A stretch of DNA of 64,000 nt from Bacteroidota bacterium (GCA_023251455.1 JAHEYT010000025.1:3116-67115), one strand, 5' to 3'. Positions 45,937 to 56,237 are shown, numbered from the stretch's first letter. The notes: generated by a model not told the origin, from the letters alone. A program made the numbers and translations.

Positions 45937-47055
45937 TTATTCTACAAATAATGAATTATAAAGTTCAATGGTTCTTTGGCACATTTTTTTTGCAGTAAAT
46001 TCCGCCAAAAACTTCTGTTTTGCACGAGCTCCAAGCCTTTCCTTATTTTTTTGATCTGATAAAATTGACTTGATAGCATCAGACAATGCCTTAGGATTTT
46101 TAGGTGCAACGACTAATCCCGTTTTACCTTGCTCATTAATCCAGGGAACACCCGAAAAAGGAATTTGTGTTGAAACCAATGGTTTGCCAAAAGACATTGC
46201 TTCAAGCTGAACAACGCCAAAGGCTTCAGATTTTTCACAGGAGGGTAAACAATACAAATCACAAAGATTATAATAGCAAGCTATCTTATTTGCAGGTATT
46301 TTCCCTAATAACTTAACCTTTGATTCCAAGTGATTGGTTGTTATCTGATTTTTCAGTTTATCAAAAAGCTCGCCAGTGCCACCAATTAGAATCATGTAAT
46401 CGCCCGGAAGATTTTTTGCAGCATCAATCAGATAGTTAAATCCTTTATAATAGATCAATCGACCAACACTAAAAATTATCTTTTTATCCTGATACGTTTC
46501 ACGTAAGATCGATAAAAATTGTTCATCACATATTAATTCCCTCTCATCTATACCTATAGGAATAATTTCACATTTATTTTTAAACTCTTTTAAATCATCC
46601 GATCCCTCCAGGTATGGTGGTGAAGTTACGATTATCCTGTCTGCTCGTTTTAATAGTGCCTTTTGAAAAGGTGCATAGAATTTCTTCAGTATTTTTTGTT
46701 TGATGATGTCGCTATGCCAATGAACGACTATTTTCCCTTTAAAATTGACTAACTGAAGGGCAATTGCTCCTGTTGGGTTAGGGAGATGTATGTGAATAAT
46801 GTCATATTGGTGGTGAATTCTACCTAAGATATTTATGATTGAAAATGAAAATGGTGTTGAATTTAATTTGAACAGATTTGCTGCCCGATATATTTTATAC
46901 TTTCTCTCTTCAAAAACAGTTGTGGATTCTTCATTGAAGCATAACTCATCGGTTGAATATCCCAATTCATTTAATCCTTCGACCAGATCGTAATTTACTT
47001 TTTCAATTCCACCAAAGTGTGGTGGATAATATTTACCAATGTGTAGGATTTTCAT
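45937..47055 (-). CDS. GT4-family glycosyltransferase
   Basis: The 372-residue protein has a GT-B fold. The N-terminal glycine-rich loop is KYYPPHFGGIEKVNYDLVEGL, and the C-terminal nucleotide-binding region has IFSVGRLIYYKGFNYLIDA, the E-x7-E signature SEAFGVVQLEAMSFGKPLV and a conserved ALSDAIKSIL. It transfers a sugar from an NDP donor to the growing lipid-linked repeat on the cytoplasmic side. It overlaps the next gene by 4 bases (ATGA), so translation is coupled. Donor and acceptor are unknown. Confidence 0.9.
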   Translation of the reverse strand: MKILHIGKYYPPHFGGIEKVNYDLVEGLNELGYSTDELCFNEESTTVFEERKYKIYRAANLFKLNSTPFSFSIINILGRIHHQYDIIHIHLPNPTGAIALQLVNFKGKIVVHWHSDIIKQKILKKFYAPFQKALLKRADRIIVTSPPYLEGSDDLKEFKNKCEIIPIGIDERELICDEQFLSILRETYQDKKIIFSVGRLIYYKGFNYLIDAAKNLPGDYMILIGGTGELFDKLKNQITTNHLESKVKLLGKIPANKIACYYNLCDLYCLPSCEKSEAFGVVQLEAMSFGKPLVSTQIPFSGVPWINEQGKTGLVVAPKNPKALSDAIKSILSDQKNKERLGARAKQKFLAEFTAKKMCQRTIELYNSLFVE

Positions 47056-48083
47056 AAGTTCAATTTCGTAGCAACATCATTAATCTTAATAGCTGATTCC
47101 GACCAGGAAAACCGTTTTATATTTTCGATTCCTTTGTGAATGAGTTCAGACCTCAAATTTTCATTATTTGTAAGAACATCCAATGCGGCAACCATACTTT
47201 CCTCTGAATGTGGATCAATATAATAGGCTGCATCACCACATGCCTCAGGAATACTGGTGGTATTTGATGCAATTACCGGAGTGCCGCAAGCCATTGCTTC
47301 TAACGGAGGTATACCAAAACCTTCATACAGTGAAGGGTATATAAATATTTCTGCATTGAGGTAGTATTGATGTAATTCATCGTCAGAAAGATAGCCTAGA
47401 AATTTGATTTTATTATCACTTGAAAGATTTAGATTAGCGAAAGAATTCTGTCTTCCGCCAATAATTAATAGTTCATAATCCGGATGATTCCATTTCTTAA
47501 ATGAGTTGATGAGCCTTTCTATATTCTTTCTTGGATCTAATGAGCCAACCGATAAAATATATTTTTGCTTATCATGAACCACTATGGTATCATAGTTTAC
47601 CGCATTATAAACAACCTCAATGTTAATCTCATTTTGGTGTAGGTTTTTAATAATCCGGTTTTTTGAATATTCACTGACCGTGATTATTTTTTTTGAATTT
47701 CGTGCTGAGATTGGGGTAAATATCCGATAAAACCAATAGTATTTTTTAGAAAACCATTCCGGATGCTCCCAAAACGATAAATCATGAATCGTTATAATTT
47801 TATTTTCATAGAATACTGGCCCAAGTCCCGTGAAATTAATCAGTAGTGGATTATTCTGTTTATTTAAAAAGTAAGGCAAATATACCTGTTCCCAAATGTG
47901 TGAATTGGCGGGGCCAATAATAATTGTATTATCTTGATTAAATGGCGGCACCAATTTGGTTCCAGGTAATGCCAATAGCTTATAATCGTCACTTTTATTT
48001 AGCAATTCAACGGTTAATTCTTTTGCAAACCGCTGAACGCCTGTAATTGATTGGAATAAAAATCTGCCGTTTATGTATATCAT
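47052..48083 (-). CDS. GT4-family glycosyltransferase (mannosyltransferase-like)
   Basis: The 343-residue GT-B enzyme begins [23 protein letters not shown], typical of the group acting on O-antigen chains. It has the linker helix [11 protein letters not shown], then [34 protein letters not shown] and the E-x7-E motif [19 protein letters not shown]. It overlaps the gene at 45937 by 4 bases and follows the GT2 gene after 47 bases. The sequence does not identify the sugar. Confidence 0.9.
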   Translation of the reverse strand: MIYINGRFLFQSITGVQRFAKELTVELLNKSDDYKLLALPGTKLVPPFNQDNTIIIGPANSHIWEQVYLPYFLNKQNNPLLINFTGLGPVFYENKIITIHDLSFWEHPEWFSKKYYWFYRIFTPISARNSKKIITVSEYSKNRIIKNLHQNEINIEVVYNAVNYDTIVVHDKQKYILSVGSLDPRKNIERLINSFKKWNHPDYELLIIGGRQNSFANLNLSSDNKIKFLGYLSDDELHQYYLNAEIFIYPSLYEGFGIPPLEAMACGTPVIASNTTSIPEACGDAAYYIDPHSEESMVAALDVLTNNENLRSELIHKGIENIKRFSWSESAIKINDVATKLNL

Positions 48084-48130
48084 GTTTTTTGAGATGAGAA
48101 TATATACAGACTTTCAAAGATACAATATCA

Positions 48131-48961
48131 TTAAGACTTGCTGATTCTGTAATAAATTCTTCTCAGAAAATAGAAAATCTTTGAATCTTCAAAACTTAAT
48201 GCAAGTCTGACCAGTTTCGAATCACGAGTGTTGAATAACTTTATAACCACTTCGTTAATTTCATCGGTTTTCTCTGGATCATCGATCTTATTCTTCAGTA
48301 TCGGGATCAGGAATTTTTTTAATACTTGTTCTGCTTCTTTGTTTTTTATTTGTGCTAATTTCTGGTCTAATGAATGTCCTGGTAATTCCATTCTCGAAAC
48401 AATAATATCTGACAGATAACGGTATGAGCAATTATACAAAAGAATGGCTTTCAACCCGAATTCCCAATCACTGACAATTCTGTTTTCCTCATTATAATTT
48501 CCGAATCGATCAAATAGCGACCTCTTAATGAAAGATGACTGGTGAGGAAGAGACTTGGATATTAAGTAAGATAATGAGATTTTTGATGGGTAAGATAATC
48601 TCATATTGACACAAATTGTGTCACCAAAAACTATATCTTCAGTAAATGGTATGGAGAAGACCTTATTCAGAATATCATTATCCATAAAACAATCACCACT
48701 ATTTAAAAATAAACAATATACACCTTTGGCTCTTTTTATACCCTTATTCATTGCATTGTAAATTCCTTTATCCGGTTCAGAAATCCAGGAGGTAATTTTA
48801 CCTGAATATTGCGTTATCAAATCAACGCTACCATCAGTACTTCCTCCATCAATAATAATGTATTCATAATCGCTAAAGGACTGGCGAATTACACTTGGAA
48901 TCGTTTTTTTTAGTCCTTTCTTATTGTTGAAATTGATAGTTATAATTGATAGTTGCGGCAT
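48131..48961 (-). CDS. GT2-family glycosyltransferase (WcaA-like)
   Basis: The 276-residue protein has a GT-A fold: LSIITINFNNKKGLKKTIPS, the donor-site block IIDGGSTDGSVDLI, WISEPDKGIYNAMNKGIKRAKG and the metal-binding region LFLNSGDCFMDND, where the canonical DxD is SGD. It has no membrane helices and a soluble helical end. The close match to colanic-acid-type WcaA/WcaE members suggests a transferase for the repeat unit. It is 17 bases from the DUF5672 gene. Confidence 0.88.
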   Translation of the reverse strand: MPQLSIITINFNNKKGLKKTIPSVIRQSFSDYEYIIIDGGSTDGSVDLITQYSGKITSWISEPDKGIYNAMNKGIKRAKGVYCLFLNSGDCFMDNDILNKVFSIPFTEDIVFGDTICVNMRLSYPSKISLSYLISKSLPHQSSFIKRSLFDRFGNYNEENRIVSDWEFGLKAILLYNCSYRYLSDIIVSRMELPGHSLDQKLAQIKNKEAEQVLKKFLIPILKNKIDDPEKTDEINEVVIKLFNTRDSKLVRLALSFEDSKIFYFLRRIYYRISKS

Positions 48962-48978
48962 ATAAGTTTAATTTTCTG

Positions 48979-49800
48979 TTATTGAATAAATTGCGACCAG
49001 AATTTTTTGTTATACCTTGCCCAAGCATGACACCCAAAAGGAAGCTCTTTGTTATTTATTGTATACAGCAGATCTGGATTTACTTCAAAAGAAAATTTAA
49101 TCCCAACCTCAAGTGGAGCAACTTTGAAGTTGATATTTATTTTGGGAACAACCAAACACCAATATTGATCTTCGTTTAGTCTAGTAATCGAGTATTTGCT
49201 GTTTTTGATAAAAAAAAATCGGGTTAAGATAGACGCGATTAAAAGTTTGATCCGTTGGAATTGATTTAAATTAGACTCTAAATATTGGTCATAAGATTCA
49301 TATAAACTTTTTAAGAGGAAATGTAACCAGTAGAAATTAAGTGCATGATAATAACTTTTCACTTTGCGTAACGAGAGTCCCCCATTCCCAACTCTGCAAA
49401 GTACCTGATCTTTAATAGAATTTGTGGTGTTTGCAAACCATGGAGCACCAATATAATCGAAATTTAAATTACACCAATATTCCAGTTCATTACGGAAAAC
49501 GTATGCATCAAGCTGGTAAATCAAAATATACTCATAATTCAAAAAACGACGATAAAACTGTTTCGACATCAACAGTTTATTGTATCCATCAATTGATTTG
49601 AAAAAATCATCATGAAAGGTTTCAACTTTAAAGTCGGAATATTCAGCAAAGTAGTTATCTAAATTGAGCGATTTTGGACAAACGAGAGTGATTGGGTAAT
49701 TTGATAAGATAGACACACATTGTTTCAACGATGTATATTCATCCGAACTTAGTTCTTTTTTGTATATTGGGATAAGTATGTTTGCAAGCTGTTTTTTCAT
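48979..49800 (-). CDS. DUF5672 protein (glycosyltransferase-like)
   Basis: The 273-residue protein begins ANILIPIYKKELSSDEYTSLKQC. It has YEYILIYQLDAYVFRNELEYWC (a DxD-like LDAYV) and NFDYIGAPWF, then GNGGLSLRK, CHAWARYN near the end and a cluster of basic residues. These are the marks of the DUF5672 family, commonly found in polysaccharide clusters and thought to be GT-A-like glycosyltransferases. No biochemical function is established for this member. Its composition is notably AT-rich. Confidence 0.8.
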   Translation of the reverse strand: MKKQLANILIPIYKKELSSDEYTSLKQCVSILSNYPITLVCPKSLNLDNYFAEYSDFKVETFHDDFFKSIDGYNKLLMSKQFYRRFLNYEYILIYQLDAYVFRNELEYWCNLNFDYIGAPWFANTTNSIKDQVLCRVGNGGLSLRKVKSYYHALNFYWLHFLLKSLYESYDQYLESNLNQFQRIKLLIASILTRFFFIKNSKYSITRLNEDQYWCLVVPKININFKVAPLEVGIKFSFEVNPDLLYTINNKELPFGCHAWARYNKKFWSQFIQ

Positions 49801-49866
49801 TCTTTAATAAAATCTTGTTCAGTGAATTAACTTAAAGTAACAGGTATGATAAAGAATTTGGAAGCG

Positions 49867-50700
49867 CTAAATAACCCATTGTCGTTTATTCAACAATTTT
49901 AAAAGTTTACGTATTGGGTAAAGAAAGAACTTGCCAAGATGATATTCCTTTGAACGCTGTATTCCCCTTAATTTACAAAAAATCTCTTGTGGGGCTTCTA
50001 AATTACTCATGTAAAGGTCAAAGTGATTTAGGTAGATCTGTTTATATAAAGATTGTAAATTATCATCATTAATTGATTTATTTCTTGAGTTTTCATTAAT
50101 TCTATAGTAGAAATGAATTTTTGGTAGTTTATAAAAGGTTGCACCATGTTCCATAAAAGTTAGCCAGAAATCCCAATCCTCAAGACCCGCATGCATATTT
50201 GTATTATAGCCTGGAGTTTTGTCGAACATTTCTTTTCGAAAAATGGCTGAACAAAAAACAATATTCCGGCTCAATAATTCGTCATAAGAAAAGTCTGGGA
50301 GTTTCCATTTACCCTTTTGTGCTCCAAAGAATTCAGCTTCGCTATATACAACGGTTATTTCATTCTTTGAATCCAGAATTTGAACAGCTTCCTCTATATA
50401 AGTCTTGCTTATTTTATCGTCGGCATCAAGAGGCAGGATGTAGATTCCTTTCGAATTTCTAATTCCAAGATTACGTGTATCAGAAACTCCACTATTCTCT
50501 TTTGAAAAATAAATGAATCGTTGATCTTTTTTTGTCCATTGTAATACAATTTCTTCTGTATTGTCTATGCTGCCGTCGTTTATAATTATACATTCCCAGT
50601 TTGTATAGCTTTGGTCTAAAACACATTGGAGTGTCTCAGATATAAATCGAGCATAATTGTAGCAGGGAATGATAATAGAAACAAGCGAGTTTATTTTCAT
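49867..50700 (-). CDS. GT2-family glycosyltransferase
   Basis: A 277-residue product from the chosen start (MKINSLVSIIIPCYNYARF). GT-A motifs: CIIINDGSIDNTEEIV, GVSDTRNLGIRNSKGIYILPLDADDKI with the DAD metal motif, and GLEDWDFWLTFMEHGA, the ED(W)D catalytic-base region. An upstream ATG (50754) would add 18 basic residues and overlap the WbsX-like gene by 14 bases. This is possible because other genes here overlap the same way, but the family normally begins at the strand SIIIPCYN. The sugar is unknown. Confidence 0.87.
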   Translation of the reverse strand: MKINSLVSIIIPCYNYARFISETLQCVLDQSYTNWECIIINDGSIDNTEEIVLQWTKKDQRFIYFSKENSGVSDTRNLGIRNSKGIYILPLDADDKISKTYIEEAVQILDSKNEITVVYSEAEFFGAQKGKWKLPDFSYDELLSRNIVFCSAIFRKEMFDKTPGYNTNMHAGLEDWDFWLTFMEHGATFYKLPKIHFYYRINENSRNKSINDDNLQSLYKQIYLNHFDLYMSNLEAPQEIFCKLRGIQRSKEYHLGKFFLYPIRKLLKLLNKRQWVI

Positions 50701-50740
50701 GCAATCTTGATTATTGATCTTTGTATAAATTTTAATTTTT

Positions 50741-51862
50741 CTATTTTTTTTCAATGTATCTTTTCAAGTTTTCCAAATATTGATGTCCCCAGACTAAGTC
50801 AGGCTCCATATAGTTTCCTTCAGCCCATTCATTCCAAGACTTTAAGAAGATAAGTCTTTTTTCAATCGGCTTTTGTGTTATTTCACTCATAACTTGTTCA
50901 ACGTGATTCCCAAATAATTCAGGTGTTGAGTTGGTTATTATTAATCCCTCTTTCCCACTCCTTGGTGAGTGATCCCACCCAGGAATAATTGAGGGATACA
51001 CATTTTCACTTTTATCAATAGAATTAGTTAAAAAAGGTATAATCTTTTTATATGGGTAGGAAAAAGGGATGCCTCTATATGTTTTATTAATTTTTCCTAT
51101 CAGTCTATCGATAAAACTTCTATGTTGTATAAAAACTGCTAACCTTACAAAGTTGACTGCATCAAATCCGAAGGATAGCATTTCGTCATAAGATTCTTTC
51201 TCCGATTTTTTATTTTCACTTGGAAATTGAAGATGAGCAATAAAATGGATTTTTTGTAATCCATTCTGTTGAGCTAATTTCTGCCATAATGTAATAAAAT
51301 GTGAAGCATTAGGCAACTGATATGGTTTGTATATAATGAAAATAGGATTACCATCTACTGTAATATAGCGTGAATCTTTAAATGCAGGGAGAACAGAATA
51401 GAAATGATTTGTGTAATCTTTATCTCCGGGATATAATTGTTCTATCAATAAGTTTCGATTGGTTAAACCATGATTAAAACCTTTCCATGTTTCGTTTGCC
51501 CAAGCTAAACAAAATGGGAAATTGGGTTCGCCCGAATTTAGCACTTCATTAAAAGGCCTTTCCAGTAATCTTTTCCCATTTCCAAACCAATAATGCCAAT
51601 AGGCGAAACCTTCAAGGCCATATTCTCGAGCCATGTCAGCCTGTGCCTGACGTGTTTCTGGCACACGGAGGTCATAATATCCTAAATCGGCAGGGATTCG
51701 TGGCTGATAGTGACCTTTATAGAAAGACTTAGCTTTTCCAACATTTGTCCATTCAGTAAAACCTTTTCCCCACCATTCATCATTCTCTGGGATTGGATGA
51801 AATTGAGGTAGATAAAAGGCTATAACTCGCGCTTCTCTTTTCTTAATTTCATTCATTTTCAT
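50741..51862 (-). CDS. WbsX/GH99-like glycan-processing protein
   Basis: The 373-residue protein carries the WbsX-type signature: RVIAFYLPQFHPIPENDEWWG, GFTEWTNVGKAKSFYKGHYQ, GYYDLRVPETRQAQADMAREYGLEGFAYWHYWF, FCLAWANETWKG and the closing FLKSWNEWAEGNYMEPD. The fold is related to GH99 endo-mannosidases, but members in O-antigen clusters are usually considered glycosyltransferase-associated and their role is unproven. It overlaps the acetyltransferase gene by 14 bases. Confidence 0.85.
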   Translation of the reverse strand: MKMNEIKKREARVIAFYLPQFHPIPENDEWWGKGFTEWTNVGKAKSFYKGHYQPRIPADLGYYDLRVPETRQAQADMAREYGLEGFAYWHYWFGNGKRLLERPFNEVLNSGEPNFPFCLAWANETWKGFNHGLTNRNLLIEQLYPGDKDYTNHFYSVLPAFKDSRYITVDGNPIFIIYKPYQLPNASHFITLWQKLAQQNGLQKIHFIAHLQFPSENKKSEKESYDEMLSFGFDAVNFVRLAVFIQHRSFIDRLIGKINKTYRGIPFSYPYKKIIPFLTNSIDKSENVYPSIIPGWDHSPRSGKEGLIITNSTPELFGNHVEQVMSEITQKPIEKRLIFLKSWNEWAEGNYMEPDLVWGHQYLENLKRYIEKK

Positions 51863-52496
51863 TTAAATTTATTGTTCTTATTATTCTGGCGGGTACTCCT
51901 CCAATAATTGAGTGATTTGGGAAACTTTTTGTCACTACAGAGTTTGCTCCAATGATACAACTTTCGCCAATGGTAACATTTGGCATAATCGATACATTTT
52001 CGCCAATCCAAACATTGTCTTCAATAATAACCGGACCTTTCGATATTAAAGGGCGCTTTGCTGGCGGAATGTTCAAATGCCTTTCGTCGGCATATCCATG
52101 ATGATGATCGGTTATGTATATATTGCTGGCAAATAAGACGTTATTCCCAATGCTTACTTTATTTATACAACCGATATGTACATTATAGTTCATGCAAACA
52201 TTGTTGCCAATAGTAAGCTCTGGTGTAAATATATCATTCTCATAAGTATCCCAACATTCTAATCTCAGTCTTGCCTGTGAGGCAAATTCTTTTCCAATAA
52301 CCATGTATTTTCCTCCCTTTAAATACATGGGTCGTTCTATTAAAGGAGTTTGCCCAATGTTCTTAAATTCAGGGGATAACCAAAGCGCATAAATCCGATT
52401 GAAGTAATTCTCTATTTTCTTTGCCATCGAAGGCTTGTAAAGCTTTATGCAACCCTTTATTAGTACTTTTAAAATATGCTTTATAAGTTTTTTCAT
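51849..52496 (-). CDS. Left-handed beta-helix acyltransferase (WbbJ/NodL-like)
   Basis: The 215-residue protein has a basic amphipathic N-terminal helix (KKLIKHILKVLIKGCIKLY), then hexapeptide repeats (LTIGNNVCMNYNVHIGCINKVSIGNNVLFASNIYITDHHH; VIIEDNVWIGENVSIMPNVTIGESCIIGANSVVT) with the catalytic His in ITDHHHGY. It closes with the family end IIGGVPARIIR. It should O-acetylate a sugar of the polysaccharide using acetyl-CoA. The donor is inferred from family. Confidence 0.88.
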   Translation of the reverse strand: MKKLIKHILKVLIKGCIKLYKPSMAKKIENYFNRIYALWLSPEFKNIGQTPLIERPMYLKGGKYMVIGKEFASQARLRLECWDTYENDIFTPELTIGNNVCMNYNVHIGCINKVSIGNNVLFASNIYITDHHHGYADERHLNIPPAKRPLISKGPVIIEDNVWIGENVSIMPNVTIGESCIIGANSVVTKSFPNHSIIGGVPARIIRTINLNENE

Positions 52497-52529
52497 TTGT
52501 ATTTTCTCACATTGATTGAATTATACCTG

Positions 52530-53480
52530 TCATTTTTTATTTGCAAAGATCAATCTTTTCAACTTTATAAGGTCATTTCGAACATATAAATAACTAATTC
52601 CTAAATAGAAATAGGGTTTAAACTTATAGCTTTTTAGCAAAATCTTTAACGCATCATTTTTTTCAAAAATATATTTCTTATCTTCTGATAAAACGAGAGT
52701 CTGATACCAACTCATAATAAAATACCGAAACAATCTATATTTTTCGGCATTGTATATGTTTTTATCGAGTGCTTTAGATTTCATGTATTCATCATACAAT
52801 GATAAGTAATTTACTCCAAATGTGTAAAATACATTATATCCACCCTTGCTGTTTAACTCAGCAACGTTGTAATAATCTCCAAAATAAATTATTCCAGATT
52901 TACTTTTCTCTGCAATTCTAAATGTCCAATCAGTATGAGGGAATTGAAGGTGCGCTAATCTATTTTTATGATCTAACTCTTCAAAATTTTTTCTCCAGAT
53001 CCCAAAATTTGAAATCCATGTTATCCAGAATGAAACATTTGCAACTAATTCATTTAGATTCGAATAAATTACACTTTCTTTTTTTTCCAAAAATGAAATA
53101 TTTTGATAAAATAAAATTGGGTTCATTTCATTTTTGTTTGATTTGAGGATGTCACAAATCATTTTCAACGCACCTGGTTTTAAGGTTACTGTATCATTCA
53201 TTAACTTTAAATACAATCCTCTGCCCATTGACAAAACTGTACTCATATTTAAATCCGGGCCAATATTTTCTGGTAATCTTATGTATCTAATATTTTTATA
53301 TTGATTGAGATATTTGGAGACAACTTCTTCTGTACTATCAATAGAACAATTGTCTGATATTACGATTTCAACACGTTCATCAAACGCCGGGTCTTTGACG
53401 TATTCCTCAAGTGTTTTTTCTAAAATTGTACCCCGATTATATGTTGGGATGCATATTGAAAGTAAAATTTCACTGACCAT
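52530..53480 (-). CDS. GT2-family glycosyltransferase
   Basis: The 316-residue protein begins LLSICIPTYNRGTILEKTLEEY. It has VEIVISDNCSIDSTEEVV, the metal region LKLMNDTVTLKPGALKMI (a variant NDT where DxD is usual), and HTDWTFRIAEKSKSGIIYFG as the catalytic-base segment. It resembles the abequosyltransferase (WbaV-like) sort of GT2, which is suggestive in a cluster that makes a 3,6-dideoxyhexose, but similarity alone is not decisive. Its ATG lies 11 bases inside the end of the flippase gene. Confidence 0.85.
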   Translation of the reverse strand: MVSEILLSICIPTYNRGTILEKTLEEYVKDPAFDERVEIVISDNCSIDSTEEVVSKYLNQYKNIRYIRLPENIGPDLNMSTVLSMGRGLYLKLMNDTVTLKPGALKMICDILKSNKNEMNPILFYQNISFLEKKESVIYSNLNELVANVSFWITWISNFGIWRKNFEELDHKNRLAHLQFPHTDWTFRIAEKSKSGIIYFGDYYNVAELNSKGGYNVFYTFGVNYLSLYDEYMKSKALDKNIYNAEKYRLFRYFIMSWYQTLVLSEDKKYIFEKNDALKILLKSYKFKPYFYLGISYLYVRNDLIKLKRLIFANKK

Positions 53481-54837
53481 GCCATAACTTTTTGCTAACT
53501 ACAAATATCCGATATTCCCACAATTTCATAAATGCAATTATTATTACGTATCCAAGAACTAAACCCGTTATACCAAATAGTTTTCCTAATATCACTGTTG
53601 AGATTCCAACTGAAATTGCGGTTACAACTGACGGAAACAAATAGGGCTCTTTTTTATGACAACGCAGGTAGGTTGCCCATGAAAATACCATTTGGTTCAA
53701 AAATATACTGACCCCAAGAAGTGCGATGAGATACATGGGGAGAAATCTTTCTCCTAAGGAAATGTGATAAAAGCGTAATAAAAAAACAATAAAAAGAAGG
53801 GAAAGTACGCCGGCTAAATTTATTGCCAGAACCTGTTTAAATGTTTTATTAAACAAAGAGTCTGCAAATTTGAAATCAAACTGTGCAAACAGTTTTGAAA
53901 ACACTGGAACTTTGGTTGTCATCCAACTGATTGTAAGCCCGGAAACACCATTTAGAGCAGCCAGTGTCATTCCCATTTGCCCGGCAACAATAGCGCCTTC
54001 AGTTGCAAATAAAACAGGGTTGAATAATTGAAAAATAAAATATCCGCTCATCCAACTTATTGCTATTTTCCATTGGTACGGAAATATTTCGTTTTTATAT
54101 TTGACCTTCCATTTGTCCAAAAGATTCCAGATTTTTATTAAGATTTTTCTGAAATCAGAAAATATCAATATAACCATAGTAACCCCGAGTGATCCGACTC
54201 CGGCAAGTGGGGCAGAATAGAGTTTACCTCCTAATGTCAGCATCGACCATAAAATAATTAAGGAAACCAGTTGTTGTATTAGCCTTAGTTTTGCTATCTC
54301 TTTGACTTTGCCTAAACCCTCAATAAAAGAAAAAATTGGAGAAAGGACAAAAGAAAAGCACGTATTAATGACTAAGATTACCCAAGGCGTTTCCCAGTTT
54401 ACATTGGCTCCATGTCCATATCTTGCAAAGAATACGTATCCAACAATCAATAGAACAATAAACAAACCTAAACTGAGCATAGAAAACCATTTTAGGCAAA
54501 ATTGCAATAAGCTGGAAAGACGTGATTGAGCTATTCTTTCTGACTCTTTTGTGGAATATTCATATGTTGAAATATGGGCTGTTTCGTGAGCTGCATATTG
54601 GGTTATTATTCCATTAAACCCCAGTTCGAAAAATACCTGAATAGCAATAATGCTTCCAAAAGTGTAATAAAATCCTTGTTCTTCTTTTGTTAAGAACAAG
54701 GCAATTAATGAAAGTGAAACGATACTTCCCCCTGCTTGAACAATCCTACCTAATAAGGTATATCCAATGGCTTTGTCTATTCCAATCTTTGAATTTAAAA
54801 ATTGCTTGATTATTTGTAGAATTTGCACTTTAAACAA
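53470..54837 (-). CDS. Polysaccharide flippase (Wzx-like)
   Basis: The 455-residue protein has about 12 hydrophobic helices: AIGYTLLGRIVQAGGSIVSL, then FFELGFNGIITQY, LAGVGSLGVTMVILIF, MTLAALNGVSGLTISWMTTKVP and ITGLVLGYVIIIAFMKLW. This is the MATE-like Wzx layout that moves undecaprenyl-linked repeat units to the periplasm. A long hydrophilic segment with amphipathic helices (about 70-100) lies between helices 2 and 3. Its presence indicates a Wzx/Wzy-dependent pathway rather than an ABC exporter. About 180 AT-rich bases separate it from the methyltransferase gene. Confidence 0.87.
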   Translation of the reverse strand: MFKVQILQIIKQFLNSKIGIDKAIGYTLLGRIVQAGGSIVSLSLIALFLTKEEQGFYYTFGSIIAIQVFFELGFNGIITQYAAHETAHISTYEYSTKESERIAQSRLSSLLQFCLKWFSMLSLGLFIVLLIVGYVFFARYGHGANVNWETPWVILVINTCFSFVLSPIFSFIEGLGKVKEIAKLRLIQQLVSLIILWSMLTLGGKLYSAPLAGVGSLGVTMVILIFSDFRKILIKIWNLLDKWKVKYKNEIFPYQWKIAISWMSGYFIFQLFNPVLFATEGAIVAGQMGMTLAALNGVSGLTISWMTTKVPVFSKLFAQFDFKFADSLFNKTFKQVLAINLAGVLSLLFIVFLLRFYHISLGERFLPMYLIALLGVSIFLNQMVFSWATYLRCHKKEPYLFPSVVTAISVGISTVILGKLFGITGLVLGYVIIIAFMKLWEYRIFVVSKKLWHGQ

Positions 54838-55014
54838 TATTTAGTAGAAATAAAGAAAATAGAGTAGTGATAGTCATAGTTGTTTTTGAGAATTCATTAA
54901 AGGGTAAGTTCATTGGGTACAACAAAAAACGATGCTAAATGAAATCTAAATTTTTCGTATGGAACATTTCAAATGGTAATCTAATGTTTGTCAAAATAGG
55001 TCAACTAAGTTATT

Positions 55015-56208
55015 TCATGCATCCATGGAAATGAAGGTATATTGTTTATTTTTATAAAGATACTCAAATTCATCCATATCTATTTTCCGTACCATATTCC
55101 AAAGAGCAGGAGCCCTATACATGAGTTCAAATTTATTAAGATCTATCTTAAAATCATCGGCCTTAACTACACTATATTTTGTGTGATTAACATGGAAAAT
55201 GAACTTTTTTGCAATACGATTAAAATGGCTTAGATAATTATCTATTGTTTCAAGTGACATCTCAGCAAGACTATAAGAATTAAAAACTAAATCGATGCTA
55301 TCTTTTTGGATTTTTGAGATCTCAAAATTTGGCATAAGTACAATATCATATTCTTCGAGATTAGCTGTGATTAAATCAATTTCACCATATAGTGCTATTT
55401 TTTTTTCAGGAAATGCACTCAGTAAATAGAAAGCAGTAAGTGCCATATTTTCAGGTAAATCAAAATCTAAATAGGTAATATCGCTATTATCACGTATTAA
55501 GTAATAGGGCAACCCGCCATAACCTGCACCTAGCTCTAATACAAATTTATGTCCATTGCCTCGAACTAATCTACTAATCATGGTTGCATAATAATGTAGA
55601 TAATCGGCTCCTGCTTTGATGAAAGTATCATCAATAGAATACCCATAAGGATTACCAATTATTGGTGAATCGAGTTGTTTAATATTAAAAGAATGTCCAA
55701 GAGAAGTTTCCCAAATTTTGATTCGATGAATGAAGTCATCAAGAAACAATTTTCTATCTTCTAAATTTATTTTGCCTTCAAAATAGTGTTTAAACATATC
55801 GACTGGGAGACCATGTAATCCTACACTACAAGATTCTCTGAAAAAGTTATTGTATATTGAACTTACTTTATCAATTGAGGGAGATGTTAATGCTTGTATG
55901 ATTTCATTCATGTAGCTTTCATAAATTGGCAACCATTCATTGCTAACTTGATATATGCTCTCTGATTTTAATTGTATTGATTTGGCTTTATTGTAAGATG
56001 CTATTATTCTTTCAAAAATAACATCATCGATTACATCATTTTTCCTATTCTCAAAACCTTGCTCAACAAGTTCCAACCGATATCTCTTCTCCTTCATATA
56101 GTCTGGTGCTAAGATAGATGAGATAATTCTTCCTTTTATCTTTTCCTTAATTATTGAAGAATAGTTTTTATTTATTACTCTTTTTAAAAGGCGGGTTAGT
56201 TTTTTCAT
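55015..56208 (-). CDS. Putative sugar O-methyltransferase
   Basis: The 397-residue protein has a SAM-binding core at about 215-330: KFVLELGAGYGGLPYYLI (motif I), DITYLDFDLPENMALTAFY (motif II acidic end) and IDLVFNSYSLAEMSLETIDNYL (motif IV region). The N-terminal 200 residues are a helical cap. This matches the family annotated 'putative sugar O-methyltransferase' in O-antigen clusters, which may cap or decorate a deoxysugar. Substrate position is unknown. Its position directly after the dideoxysugar genes suggests the branched sugar as a candidate. Confidence 0.8.
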   Translation of the reverse strand: MKKLTRLLKRVINKNYSSIIKEKIKGRIISSILAPDYMKEKRYRLELVEQGFENRKNDVIDDVIFERIIASYNKAKSIQLKSESIYQVSNEWLPIYESYMNEIIQALTSPSIDKVSSIYNNFFRESCSVGLHGLPVDMFKHYFEGKINLEDRKLFLDDFIHRIKIWETSLGHSFNIKQLDSPIIGNPYGYSIDDTFIKAGADYLHYYATMISRLVRGNGHKFVLELGAGYGGLPYYLIRDNSDITYLDFDLPENMALTAFYLLSAFPEKKIALYGEIDLITANLEEYDIVLMPNFEISKIQKDSIDLVFNSYSLAEMSLETIDNYLSHFNRIAKKFIFHVNHTKYSVVKADDFKIDLNKFELMYRAPALWNMVRKIDMDEFEYLYKNKQYTFISMDA

Positions 56209-56237
56209 GTTTAGATTATAAGTTTAGAAAAGAAATT

